From: Phosphoribacter sp037046615 | Lineage (GTDB): Bacteria; Actinomycetota; Actinomycetes; Actinomycetales; Dermatophilaceae | Assembly: GCA_037046615.1 (NCBI GenBank) | Contig: JBAOHD010000014.1 | Span: forward strand, 62,001 to 126,000 | Length of the DNA stretch: 64,000 nucleotides | Reading direction: 5' to 3' | Shown here: in pieces, positions 36,319-45,274 of the stretch | How positions within the stretch are numbered: the first letter of the stretch is position 1 | Layout: each line of letters starts with the position of its first letter | Position numbers and translations under genes: made by a program | Notes under the pieces: generated by a model | Seen by the model: only the letters and a program-made list of their open reading frames with translations | What the model was told of the DNA's origin: nothing | Databases searched by the model: none

Positions 36319-37251
36319 TCACACGCGCCCAGCGGCGAAAACGATGTGGTCGAGCGGTTGGCCTGCGGCATACCGGCGTAGTTGCTCGCGCAGGAACCGC
36401 ACGGCTCGGGGACGGAATGCCTCGGACGCGCCGCCGACGTGGGGGGTGACGAGCAGGCCTGGAGCCGACCACAGCGGGTGACCCGCCGGGAGGGGTTCGG
36501 GGTCGGTGACGTCGAGGGCGGCCCGCAGGCGCCCCGAGGTCAGCTCTGCGAGGAGGGCGTCGGTATCGACGACAGGTCCCCGCGCGACATTGACCAGGAG
36601 GGCGCCATCAGGCATCGCCGCGAGCAGCCGCGCGTCGACGAGGCCTCGGGTTGTCTCGGTTAGCGGGACGATGACAATGACGACGTCGTGGGTGGGCAAC
36701 AGGCCGGGCAGGTCGTCGACGCCCCACACCCGGGCGACCCATTCGTCTCCGGCCCGGCGGGTCGATGCGACAGCTGTCAACGAGACCTCGAACGGCGCGA
36801 GCCGAGCGGCGATCGCGCGGCCGATCCGCCCATATCCGATGAGCAAGACCAAGCTGTCGGCCAGCGACGGCCAGATCCGCAGCGGGAGCCACTCCCCTCG
36901 GTCCTGGGCACGGACGCTCTCCGGTATGCCGCGCAGGCTCGCCAGGACGAGGGTCACCGCCAACTCGGCGGTTGCCGTGTCATGGACCCCAGCAGCATTG
37001 GCCAGCGCAACCCCCGGCCTGAGGTGGCCGACGTGCGCGTCGAACCCTGCCGTCAGGAGCTGGACGGTCAGGTCGGGGGCACAGCCAGTCGTATGGCCGA
37101 CCCGGGCCGCTGGCGTGAGGTAGGGGTGGACGGCATACCCCACTGCGGGGTTGTCCAACGGTTCTGACATGTCCCATGCGAGGAGGTCGACTCCCTCCAC
37201 GGGACCGATGTCGGCCAGCCATTGTTCGTCGGGCACCGTCGCTGCGCGCAT
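36319..37251 (-). CDS. D-isomer-specific 2-hydroxyacid dehydrogenase
   Basis: A 310-residue NAD(P)-dependent oxidoreductase with Rossmann motif LIGYGRIGRAIAARL, catalytic Arg in LVNVARGPVVD, Glu in DVTDPEPLP and His in VTPHVGGASE. The sensor for chain type is weak, so it could be a phosphoglycerate, glyoxylate or hydroxypyruvate reductase homologue. ATG at 37251 chosen over an upstream start because the family begins there. Confidence 0.82.
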   Translation of the reverse strand: MRAATVPDEQWLADIGPVEGVDLLAWDMSEPLDNPAVGYAVHPYLTPAARVGHTTGCAPDLTVQLLTAGFDAHVGHLRPGVALANAAGVHDTATAELAVTLVLASLRGIPESVRAQDRGEWLPLRIWPSLADSLVLLIGYGRIGRAIAARLAPFEVSLTAVASTRRAGDEWVARVWGVDDLPGLLPTHDVVIVIVPLTETTRGLVDARLLAAMPDGALLVNVARGPVVDTDALLAELTSGRLRAALDVTDPEPLPAGHPLWSAPGLLVTPHVGGASEAFRPRAVRFLREQLRRYAAGQPLDHIVFAAGRV

Positions 37252-37346
37252 GCCTGACGGTAACAATCGTGTCTATCCCCGGGCCAGTGGTTAGGCTCTG
37301 GCGAAGGCAGCCACTGGAGTTGCCCGAGGGAGGGACCCCAATACTC

Positions 37347-38109
37347 ATGTCTGACATCGACAACATCCTCGCGCAGGTGCCGATGGGCCAGCTTGCTGCT
37401 GCCCTCGGCGTCGACGAAAACGAGGCCGAGGACGCCGCGCGCACCGCGCTGCCGGCCCTCCTCGGCGGCCTTCAGGCCAACGCCGCCGACCCCGACGGCG
37501 CCTTGTCCTTGGGTCGCGCCCTGCAGGACTGGCAAGGTGCTGAGGACGTGCTGGGCGCCGACCTGGACGCCATCGACACCACCGACGGGTCGAAGATCGT
37601 CGCAGAACATCTTCGGGACCAACACCGATGCCGTCGTCGCTCAGCTCGGCGGCGTCCGCGGAGGCAACTCGTCCCTCATCAGCAAGCTGCTGCCGATCCT
37701 CGCCCCTATGGTCTTGGCCTACCTCGGCAAGAAGCTCGGCCAGCAGGGCGGGCTCGGGGACATCCTCGGGCAGGTCCTCGGCGGCGGCGCACAGCAGTCG
37801 ACCCGGGACTCCGGCAGCTACCAGGACTCCGGCAGCTATCAGCGGGAGCAGCCCTCCGGTCCGCTCATCCCCACCGATGGCTCCTCGATGTCCGACGTGA
37901 CGCGCCAGGGCGGCGGTTCCGGCGCAGGCTCCAACCCCATGGGTGGGGTGCTCGGGGACATCCTCGGCCAGGTGCTCGGCGGTGCCGCGGGCGGATCCAG
38001 CTCGTCGTCAGGCTCGCCCCGGTCGTCCAGCTCCACCCGGTCGAGCGCTCCCGACGCGGGGAGCATCATCGACATCCTCGGCGGGCTGCTCGGCGGTGGC
38101 CGCCGCTAG
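37347..38109 (+). CDS. DUF937-family protein (one frame break)
   Basis: About 253 residues. The N-terminal domain (MSDIDNILAQVPMGQLAAALGVDENEAEDAAR) and repeated G-I-L-G-Q/D-V-L-G-G units are typical of DUF937 (YidB-like) proteins; the C-terminal part is Ser/Gly-rich with three copies of an LGDILGQVLGG-like segment. An extra base near 37605 breaks the frame (IVAEHLR versus IVQNIFG). ATG at 37347 with an upstream GGGAGG. Function unknown. Confidence 0.78.
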
Positions 38110-38137
38110 GTCTCGTCGGCAGTCACGGCGATCCACG

Positions 38138-38177
38138 ACAGAAGCGCGGCTCCCAGTGGGGGGCCGCGCTTCTGTCT
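38138..38177. terminator. Bidirectional terminator between DUF937 gene and gatB
   Basis: Perfect 14-base-pair stem (38138-38151 with 38164-38177) followed by TTT on the plus strand, between two convergent genes. Confidence 0.85.
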
Positions 38178-38207
38178 TTGAAGCTGCACGAAGTGCAGGT
38201 GGGATCC

Positions 38208-39767
38208 TTACGATTCGCCGACCATGTCCATGATGAGTTGGCGCACCTTCGCAGCGTCGGCCTGGCCCTTGGTGGCCTTCATGACCTGACCGATGAGCGC
38301 TCCGGCGGCCTGGACCTTCCCGGACCGGATCTTCTCGACGAGGTCGGGGTTGGCGGCGATGACCGTCGACACGGCATCCGTGAGGGCACCGTCGTCCTGG
38401 ACAACCGCCAGGCCCCGCGCGTCGGCGACGTCGAGCGGCATCCCCTCGCCGGCGAGGACTCCGTCGAGGACCTGGCGCGCCATGGAGTCGTTGAGGCGAC
38501 CGGATTGGACGAGTCCGTCGAGCTGCGCGATCGCCCCGGGAGTCACCCCCATGTCCGCGAGGTCGCGACCTTCGGCATTGGCGCGGCGCGCCAGCTCACC
38601 ACCCCACCATTTCCGAGCACCTGCGGGCGTGGAGCCCGCGGCGACGGTGGCCTCGATGAGCTCGACCGCTCCGGCGTTGACGACGTCGCGCATCTCGAGG
38701 TCGGAGAATCCCCACCCCTCTTGCAGACGGCGGCGTCGCTGTGCCGGCGGCTCGGGCAACTCCGCTCTCAGCCGCTCGACCCACTCGCGATCTGGCGCGA
38801 TCGGGACGAGGTCGGGCTCGGGGAAGTAGCGGTAGTCCTCGGCATCGGACTTCACTCGGCCGGAGGTGGTGACCCCGGTGTCTTCGTGCCAGTGCCGGGT
38901 CTCCTGGACGATCGACCCACCGGAGGCCAGGACGGCGGCATGACGGGTCATCTCATAGCGGACCGCGCGTTCGACCGATCGGAGCGAGTTGACATTCTTG
39001 GTCTCCGTGCGGGTGCCGAGCGGCACCTCCTGCTGTTGCGGCGATCCCGCGTCGTCGCCGGCTTTGGGCCGCAGCGAGACGTTGGCGTCGCAGCGCAGCG
39101 AACCCTGCTCCATCTTGACGTCGGATACTCCGAGCGCCCTGAGCAGGTCGCGCAGCGCCCCGACATAGGCCTTGGCGATCTCCGGGGCGCGGTCCCCTAC
39201 ACCCGTCATCGGCTTGGTGACGATCTCGATGAGGGGGATGCCGGCCCGGTTGTAGTCGACCAGTGAGTAGTCGGCTCCGTGGATGCGCCCCGTCGCACCA
39301 CCGACGTGGGTGGACTTGCCGGTGTCCTCCTCCATGTGGGCTCGCTCGATCGGCACCCGATAGGTCGACCCATCCTCGAGCAGGACATCGAGCCACCCGT
39401 TGAAGGCGATCGGCTCGTCGTATTGGCTGGTCTGGAAATTCTTCGGCATGTCCGGATAGAAGTAGTTCTTCCGGGCGAAGCGGCACCAGGTCGCGATCTC
39501 GCAGTTGAGCGCGAGCCCGATCTTGATCGCGGACTCGACCCCGATCTCGTTGACGACCGGCAACGCCCCAGGCAGGCCGAGACAGACCGGGCACACCTGA
39601 GTGTTGGGATCGGCGCCGAACTCCGTCGGGCAGCCACAGAACATCTTGGTCTTCGTGCCCAGCTCGACGTGGACTTCCAGCCCGAGCACGGGGTCGTATG
39701 CCGCGACCGTTTCCTCGTAGCTGAGCACCTCGCCGACGCCCGAGGCCTCGTTAACCGGCGTAGTCAT
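38208..39767 (-). CDS. gatB: Asp/Glu-tRNA amidotransferase subunit B
   Basis: A 519-residue subunit binding mischarged tRNA and activating it with ATP. Seen are GLEVHVELGTKTKMFCGC, CPVCLGLPGALPV, ARKNYFYPDMPKNFQ, YNRAGIPLIEIVT and a C-terminal YqeY-like tail domain. ATG at 39767 follows a perfect AAGGAGG, two bases after the gatA stop. Works with GatC and GatA to convert Glu-tRNA-Gln to Gln-tRNA-Gln. Confidence 0.96.
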   Translation of the reverse strand: MTTPVNEASGVGEVLSYEETVAAYDPVLGLEVHVELGTKTKMFCGCPTEFGADPNTQVCPVCLGLPGALPVVNEIGVESAIKIGLALNCEIATWCRFARKNYFYPDMPKNFQTSQYDEPIAFNGWLDVLLEDGSTYRVPIERAHMEEDTGKSTHVGGATGRIHGADYSLVDYNRAGIPLIEIVTKPMTGVGDRAPEIAKAYVGALRDLLRALGVSDVKMEQGSLRCDANVSLRPKAGDDAGSPQQQEVPLGTRTETKNVNSLRSVERAVRYEMTRHAAVLASGGSIVQETRHWHEDTGVTTSGRVKSDAEDYRYFPEPDLVPIAPDREWVERLRAELPEPPAQRRRRLQEGWGFSDLEMRDVVNAGAVELIEATVAAGSTPAGARKWWGGELARRANAEGRDLADMGVTPGAIAQLDGLVQSGRLNDSMARQVLDGVLAGEGMPLDVADARGLAVVQDDGALTDAVSTVIAANPDLVEKIRSGKVQAAGALIGQVMKATKGQADAAKVRQLIMDMVGES

Positions 39768-39769
39768 GC

Positions 39770-41313
39770 TCACGCCTCCTTCGTCGAAGCTGTCGTGGCT
39801 GGCGTCGGCAGCGCTGGAGCCTTGGCCAGGAGCGGCCCACCCCACTGCGCGAGCAGCGCCCGCTCGAGGGCCGCGCCCACGGCATACAGCCGGTCGTCGG
39901 CCATCGCAGGCGCGAGGATCTGAAGACCCGTGGGGAGTCCGTCCTCGGGCGCGAGGCCACTGGGGACCGACATGCCGGGGATGCCGGCGAGGTTGGCCGG
40001 GATCGTGGCGACGTCGTTGAGATACATCGCCATCGGGTCGTCGAGCTTTTCCCCGATGCGGAAGGCCGTCGTCGGGGCGGTCGGGAGACACGAGGACGTC
40101 GGCCTGCGCGAATGCCCGCTCGAAGTCTTGTGCGATGAGCCGGCGGACCTTCTGCGCCTGGCCGTAGTAGGCGTCGTAGTAGCCCGAGGAGAGGGCGTAG
40201 GTGCCGAGGATGATGCGGCGCTTGACCTCGTCGCCGAAGCCAGCATCGCGGCTCGCGGCCATGACCTGCTCCGCACTCGGGTCAGGGATGCCGTCCGGCC
40301 CGACCCGCAGCCCGTAGCGCATCGCGTCGAACTTCGCGAGGTTGCTCGAGGCCTCACTCGGGAGGATGAGGTAGTAGGCGGCGAGGGCGTACTGGAAGTT
40401 GGGGCAGTCGACCTCGACGACCTCGGCTCCTGCCTGGACGAGATGGTCAACCGCCTCGTCGAAGCGCTGCTGGACACCGGCCTGGTAGCCGTCGCCGGTC
40501 AACTGCTTGACGACACCGACACGCAGCCCGGTGACATCGGCGCGCTGCGCGGCGCGCACGACCTGAGGCACCGGGGCGTGGATCGACGTCGAGTCACGCG
40601 GATCGTAGCCACCGATGACCGCGTGCAGGAGCGCGGTGTCCAGGACGGTGCGGGCACATGGCCCAGCTTGGTCGAGGCTGCTAGCGAGGGCGACCAGACC
40701 GTAGCGGGACACCCCCCCGTAGGTGGGCTTGGTGCCGACCGTGCCCGTGACCGATGCCGGCTGTCGGATCGAGCCACCGGTGTCGGTGCCGATCGCCAGG
40801 GGTGCTTGGAAAGACGCGATGACCGAGGATGAGCCGCCACCGGAGCCGCCCGGGATCCGGTCGAGGTCCCACGGGTTGCGGCTGGGACCGTAGGCCGAGT
40901 GCTCGGTCGAGGAACCCATCGCAAACTCGTCCATATTGGTCTTGCCGAGGATCGGCATGCCAGCGCCGCGGAGCTTGCTGACGACCGTCGCGTCGTAGGG
41001 CGGGATCCAGCCTTCGAGGATGCGGCTCCCGCACGTCGTGGGCAGCCCCCGCGTCGTGAGCACGTCCTTGACAGCGATCGGCACGCCTGCCATGACATGC
41101 AAGCTCGGTGTCGCCAGCAGTGCGGCGCTCGTCGACCGAGCGAGCCGTGTCGAGGGCACCCTCGGCATCGACGTGGAGGTAGGAGTGGACGGCGCCGTCC
41201 ACGGCAGCGATCCGGTCGAGGTGAGCCTGGGTCACCTCGACTGCGCTCACTTCCTTGCGCCCGAGGGCATCGGCGAGTTCGGCAGCACTCGCGCGGGTGA
41301 GATCGGTGTTCAC
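39770..41313 (-). CDS. gatA: Asp/Glu-tRNA amidotransferase subunit A (two frame breaks)
   Basis: An amidase-signature subunit that hydrolyses glutamine to supply ammonia. Seen are GVPIAVKDVLTTRG (catalytic Lys), GKTNMDEFAMGSSTE, IPGGSGGGSSSVIAS, and the Ser nucleophile region GTDTGGSIRQPAS. Breaks near 41130 and 40090 separate the first 60 and last 110 residues; the C-terminal part contains NLAGIPGMSVPSGL. GTG at 41313. Middle gene of gatC-gatA-gatB. Confidence 0.93.
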
Positions 41314-41353
41314 GATGCAGCTTTCGGGGAGTCGGTCTGGCGGGCCTGGGTGT

Positions 41354-41650
41354 CTAGTCTTCGTCGAGGATGCGCGGCACCGTGAAGCGCTGCGACTCGG
41401 ACTCCGGTGCCCCGGAGAGCGCCTCGGCAGCGGTGAGCCCAGGGCGCACCTCGTCCGGGCGGGTGACATTAGTCAGCGGCATGGGGTGGCTCATCGGCTC
41501 CACGCCCTCGGTGGGTGCCTGCTGGACGGTGGCGACGGCGTCGAGGATGACCTCGAGTTCGCCCCGCATCCGGTCGAGTTCGGCATCACTGAGGTCGATC
41601 CGCGCCAGTGCCGCCAGGTGAGCGACATCGTCGCGCGACAGGGAGGACAT
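41354..41650 (-). CDS. gatC: Asp/Glu-tRNA amidotransferase subunit C
   Basis: A 98-residue small subunit that stabilises the GatA-GatB interface: LSRDDVAHLAALARIDLSDAE at the N-terminus and LRPDEVRPGL-like text (RPDEVRPGLTAAEAL) near the middle. ATG at 41650. First gene of the gatCAB operon. Confidence 0.92.
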   Translation of the reverse strand: MSSLSRDDVAHLAALARIDLSDAELDRMRGELEVILDAVATVQQAPTEGVEPMSHPMPLTNVTRPDEVRPGLTAAEALSGAPESESQRFTVPRILDED

Positions 41651-41775
41651 GACGCCATCCTATGGGCGGGGGCTCTCGGCCCTCCGCGTTGCTCAGGAGT
41701 GGCGGGGGATGCGAGGATCGGATGACGTCCGGTCGCACACCATGGCGACACCCAGTCCGTGTCAGGGGGCACACT

Positions 41776-42198
41776 GTGAACGTCGACGACATCACTCGGC
41801 ACATCGAGGATCAGGTCGCCCAGGCGAGGGCACACGCCGACCGCATGAAGGCCTGGTCGACCTCGGTCGAGCAGCTCTCCGGGGAGGGCACGGCCCTGCG
41901 CGGGGCGGTCAAAGTGACCGTCAACAACGCCGGTGTGCTCACCTCTCTCAAGCTCACCGACGCGGCGCTCGACGCCGGCGCCGCTGGGCTCTCGTCGGCC
42001 ATCCTCGCCGCGATCGGGGCCGCCAAGCAGGCTGTGGCCGATGATGTGGGGCGGTCGGCCGCCGACCAGTTCGGAGCCGAAGGCGAGGTCACGACCCTCA
42101 TGGTGAGCGACATGGCCCGACGCATGGGGGTGACGGCCGATCTCAACGCACCGCGTATGCCGCGTACGTCGCGGCCGAGCGGTGGGGTCATCGGATGA
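41776..42198 (+). CDS. YbaB/EbfC-family protein
   Basis: A 140-residue helix-strand protein of the YbaB group (RHIEDQVAQARAHADRMKAWS; GAVKVTVNNAGVLTSLKLTD, the characteristic central beta segment). Such proteins occur next to ESX-type secretion substrates in actinobacteria. GTG at 41776 with AGGGGG upstream. It opens the plus-strand island and its stop overlaps the next start (ATGA). Confidence 0.75.
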   Translation: MNVDDITRHIEDQVAQARAHADRMKAWSTSVEQLSGEGTALRGAVKVTVNNAGVLTSLKLTDAALDAGAAGLSSAILAAIGAAKQAVADDVGRSAADQFGAEGEVTTLMVSDMARRMGVTADLNAPRMPRTSRPSGGVIG

Positions 42199-42527
42199 GC
42201 ACCCACTTCAAGATCGACGCCGACGGCCTGCGGTCTCATGCCGGGGTGGTCACGACGGCGGCGAGCAGCATCCGTGAGGCCGCGTCGGCCGGGGCGTCGA
42301 CGATCGACGCTTCGGCCTTCGGGATCATGTGCTCCTTCCTCGCGCCTCCGGCGGCCCTGGTCACCGGAGCCTTGACCGCGACGATCAACCACCTCGCCGG
42401 GGAGGTCGACGAGCTCTCCCGCGAGGTGCGCACGATGGCCGGCAACTACGACACAAGCGAGCAGGTCGCGAGCACCGGCTACCGTGCCGCCAAGCGCGAC
42501 TTCCGCACGCTCCTGGGACCGAGCTGA
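42195..42527 (+). CDS. EspC/WXG100-like ESX secretion-associated protein
   Basis: A 110-residue, mainly helical protein of the EspC (DUF2580-like) type: N-terminal FKIDADGLRSHAGVV, an Ala-rich hydrophobic middle (IMCSFLAPPAALVTGALTA), and a C-terminal secretion-like Y-x3-E motif in NYDTSEQVAS. Probably a type VII secretion partner for the toxin two genes on. No secretion apparatus genes are in the window. Confidence 0.7.
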   Translation: MSTHFKIDADGLRSHAGVVTTAASSIREAASAGASTIDASAFGIMCSFLAPPAALVTGALTATINHLAGEVDELSREVRTMAGNYDTSEQVASTGYRAAKRDFRTLLGPS

Positions 42528-42557
42528 TGCGCGGGGTGAACGTGGAGGGAGCCGACC

Positions 42558-42791
42558 GTGGCATTCGTCAGTCATTACCGCAAGATGGACGAGACCGACG
42601 AGACCATTTCGTACGCCTACGGGTGGGAGCCCGACGAGCTCACCGAGGTGCTCTGTCTCGACAAGGCGACCCGTCGGCTGGTCGTCGCGGACGGCATACC
42701 GACGCACAGCATGACCGCCACGGCGGCGGGCGTGCTGCGGCGGATGCTCAGCACCGGCTCGTGGCCGGATCATGGGTATGTCGCGAGTTGA
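42558..42791 (+). CDS. Small protein, paralogue of the 46137-46370 protein
   Basis: A 77-residue protein of unknown function ending RRMLSTGSWPDHGYVAS. GTG at 42558 after GGAGGGA. The C-terminal pattern (LDKAT...ATAAGVLRRM...TG-WP--G-x-A-S) recurs in the last island gene, which has exactly the same length. The two copies bracket the toxin genes, so an immunity, adaptor or chaperone role is plausible but unproven. Confidence 0.65.
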   Translation: MAFVSHYRKMDETDETISYAYGWEPDELTEVLCLDKATRRLVVADGIPTHSMTATAAGVLRRMLSTGSWPDHGYVAS

Positions 42792-42840
42792 CGTGGCCCA
42801 TCGCCAACCTGTGCTCAGCGTCGGGAAGGGGTGAGGTCGG

Positions 42841-44295
42841 GTGAGTGCGAATCCCTTGGTCGTGGGTCCGGTGGACACCGCGACGGCCACGTCGGGCACC
42901 GGGCTCATCGACGACATCGTCGGCCTGTCCACCGCGATCCGTGAAGGCAACTGGGTCGACGCCGCCCTCAACGGCGTCGCCACCGTCATGGACGGCCTGG
43001 CCACCGCCATCGACCCCATCGGATCCCTGATCGCCTGGGGCATCGGCTGGGTCCTCGACCACGTCGACCCCCTCAAGACCTGGCTCAACGACCTCACCGG
43101 CAACGCCGGCGCCATCATCGGATTCGCCCAAACCTGGGCCAACGTCTCCACCAGACTCCAAGAACAGGCCCAGTTCCTGTCCTACCGCGCCAACGCCGAC
43201 CTATCCGGCATGTACGGCGACGCCGTCACGGCATACCTCGGCAAGAGCCAACGCGTCACCCACGCCGTCCATGCCGTTGGCGTCGCCTCCAACGCCGTCG
43301 CCGGCGGTCTGCAACTCGTCTCCACCCTCGTCCAAGTCGTCCACGACCTCGTCCGCGACACCATCTCCCAAGTCATCGGCTCCTGCGCCTCCGCCCTCGG
43401 CTGGGCCGCCACCGGCGTCGGCATCCCCTACGCCATCACCGTCGTCTCCGAGAGGGCAGCCGCCCTTTCAGCCAAAATCAGCGCCAAGGTCACCGGCCTC
43501 GTCCGATCCGTCAACAAACTCGACGGCCTGCTCACCAAACTCGACAACGCCCTCACCGACCTGCGCACCGCCCTCCGCCAACTGGGCGGCGGAGGCGGAG
43601 GCGGGCACAGTGCCGGTGGTGCCGGAGGCGGCAGCGGCGCCGGGGGTCCCGGGGCCGGCGCAGGTGGTCACGGTGCCGGCACTGGTGGCCACGGAGGTGG
43701 CACAGGTGCCGGCGCAGGAGGCGCAGGAGGCGCCGGTGGGTCTGGTGGTGCTGGCGGAACGGGTGGCGGAACGCCGGAGCTGCCTTCCGCCCCGCACCCC
43801 GATGGCACCCCGCCCCATCACGTCAACATCGATGACCTGCCCAGCTTCCACGAAAAGCCCTGGCCGACCGACCCACGCGCCATCGAACTCATTCCGCCGG
43901 ACTACACGTATTACGGCAACATGTCGAAGCAGGACTTCTACGACAAGTACTGGGACGTCGACGCCGACTGGTGGAGTTACCCACCCGGCGATGGGTTCGG
44001 CGGGCCAGCCTCGCCAAACTCCTTGAAGACTGGTGACATCATCGACAGGTTCGGCGCAGAGACAGGCGGCTTCGCGTCTCCAGCATCGACGATGTTCCCG
44101 GACCGCGCGCTCCCGCCGACCAGCCTGGGGACGACCTACCACCAGTACGAAGTGCTCAAACCCTTGCCCCCGTCAGTGACCGAGGGGTCGATCGCACCGT
44201 GGTTCGAAATGCCCGGCGGCGGGAAGCAATACCACTTCGACCATCCGATCGGGTGGTACGTCGAGAACGGCTATCTCAAGGAGATCCCCGAGTGA
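42841..44295 (+). CDS. CpnT-like polymorphic toxin with C-terminal TNT (NAD glycohydrolase) domain
   Basis: A 484-residue protein: residues 1-245 are a helical ESX-effector-like N-terminal domain; 249-310 a Gly/Ala/His linker; 352-484 a TNT domain as in Mycobacterium tuberculosis CpnT. Key residues line up: R403 (IIDRFG), R422 (DRALPP), H434 (TTYHQY) and Q463 (GGGKQY), plus APWFEMPGGG. TNT enzymes hydrolyse NAD and kill cells, so a specific immunity protein is expected nearby. GTG at 42841 with GAGG-type Shine-Dalgarno. The next gene overlaps its stop (GTGA). Confidence 0.85.
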   Translation: MSANPLVVGPVDTATATSGTGLIDDIVGLSTAIREGNWVDAALNGVATVMDGLATAIDPIGSLIAWGIGWVLDHVDPLKTWLNDLTGNAGAIIGFAQTWANVSTRLQEQAQFLSYRANADLSGMYGDAVTAYLGKSQRVTHAVHAVGVASNAVAGGLQLVSTLVQVVHDLVRDTISQVIGSCASALGWAATGVGIPYAITVVSERAAALSAKISAKVTGLVRSVNKLDGLLTKLDNALTDLRTALRQLGGGGGGGHSAGGAGGGSGAGGPGAGAGGHGAGTGGHGGGTGAGAGGAGGAGGSGGAGGTGGGTPELPSAPHPDGTPPHHVNIDDLPSFHEKPWPTDPRAIELIPPDYTYYGNMSKQDFYDKYWDVDADWWSYPPGDGFGGPASPNSLKTGDIIDRFGAETGGFASPASTMFPDRALPPTSLGTTYHQYEVLKPLPPSVTEGSIAPWFEMPGGGKQYHFDHPIGWYVENGYLKEIPE

Positions 44296-44558
44296 CACCG
44301 TCTCGAGACGCTGGCCCGTGGACGCGGGCACGCCTGCGCGAGGAGGAGGCCAAGCACGGCGCACAGTCCGGCGTTCTGTTCCTCCCGGGACCGGACCGGG
44401 AGATCAATCCGGAGGGGTGCGTCGTGGTCAAGGAGGAGGACGGCCGCGTGAAGGTCTACGTCCTCGATCGGGGGATCCGGCACGTCCGCTGGTTCGAGGA
44501 CGAGGCGGCGGCCATCGAATACGTCATCCGTCGCTACGTGTGGTGGGAGGACGTGTGA
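44292..44558 (+). CDS. Small protein overlapping the TNT toxin (candidate immunity)
   Basis: An 88-residue acidic/aromatic protein (GVLFLPGPDREINPEG; VVVKEEDGRVKVYVLDRGIRHVRWFEDEAAAIEYVIRRYVWWED). GTG at 44292 overlaps the toxin stop and its own stop overlaps the following start (GTGA), so expression is locked to the toxin. This position is typical of immunity genes. No sequence similarity to the known TNT inhibitor IFT is apparent by eye; function unproven. Confidence 0.65.
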   Translation: MTPSRDAGPWTRARLREEEAKHGAQSGVLFLPGPDREINPEGCVVVKEEDGRVKVYVLDRGIRHVRWFEDEAAAIEYVIRRYVWWEDV

Positions 44559-45226
44559 CCGCGCAAGGTGCCGAGGTGCATAGCCAACTCGTGCGGCTCG
44601 TGGCAGCCACCGGCCTGCCCGCTCACCTCCTCGCGGTGGCCGCCGACCCGAGCCTTCCGACTGCGCAGGCCCCGCCGGAGGGCCCCTGGGTGCTTGTCCC
44701 CTACCGCGACCAGGTGCTCCTCGGTGGCGTCGGCCGCGGGAAGTTTGCCCCGTATGCCGTGTTCGCTGCCACCGATGCCCCGGCCGCCGTGGAACTCGCC
44801 CGCGACCTGGTCAGCCAGCGCCCGGCCACTGCCCCCGAGCCCGCGGATCTGCGCCAGCGCGGCGAGGCAGCGGCAGACCGCATCCGCGCTGCCGTCGAGG
44901 CACGGGGTGGTCAGCCTGGCCCCAATGGGCTGCGCCCCGGTGAGGCCCTGGACGCGCTCGGCCCGCAGACAGGTCACCACCTGTTTGCCCTCGGCACGTC
45001 CATGCCGCAGCGCTCAGAGCCTCCGGCGGCGCGTGACAGCAGCTACCACGCCTACGTCGTCCTGACCCCACTGCCCCCGGCAGTCCAGGAAGGCCTCGCC
45101 GCTGCGTGGTTCGCTCAACCCGGCGGGGGGCCGATGGTCGTCTTCGACCGTCCCGTGCGGTGGTATCTCGACCGGGGTTACCTCGTCGAGGTGGCACCAC
45201 CCGACACCAGCCGATCGACCGGATGA
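44555..45226 (+). CDS. Degenerate TNT-domain protein
   Basis: A 223-residue protein whose residues 122-213 follow the TNT pattern (LDALGPQTGHHLFALG, PQRSEPP, YHAYVVLTPLPP, AAAWFAQPGGG, VRWYLDRGYLVEV). The first catalytic Arg is replaced (A134 in DALG) and the catalytic Gln by Met194 (GGGPM), while R153 and H165 remain. It therefore looks like a catalytically dead TNT copy. The N-terminal 110 residues are unlike the toxin. Candidate decoy immunity protein or evolving paralogue. Confidence 0.7.
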   Translation: MTAQGAEVHSQLVRLVAATGLPAHLLAVAADPSLPTAQAPPEGPWVLVPYRDQVLLGGVGRGKFAPYAVFAATDAPAAVELARDLVSQRPATAPEPADLRQRGEAAADRIRAAVEARGGQPGPNGLRPGEALDALGPQTGHHLFALGTSMPQRSEPPAARDSSYHAYVVLTPLPPAVQEGLAAAWFAQPGGGPMVVFDRPVRWYLDRGYLVEVAPPDTSRSTG

Positions 45227-45274
45227 CCGCGGCCCAGCCGCGCAATGGCCTTGACGGGATACGGGAGAATCGAC

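Noticed and set aside
38208..41168. A single 986-codon frame joining gatA and gatB
   Set aside because: It is an artefact of a frame break in gatA; gatB has its own perfect Shine-Dalgarno and the gatA stop lies two bases before its ATG.
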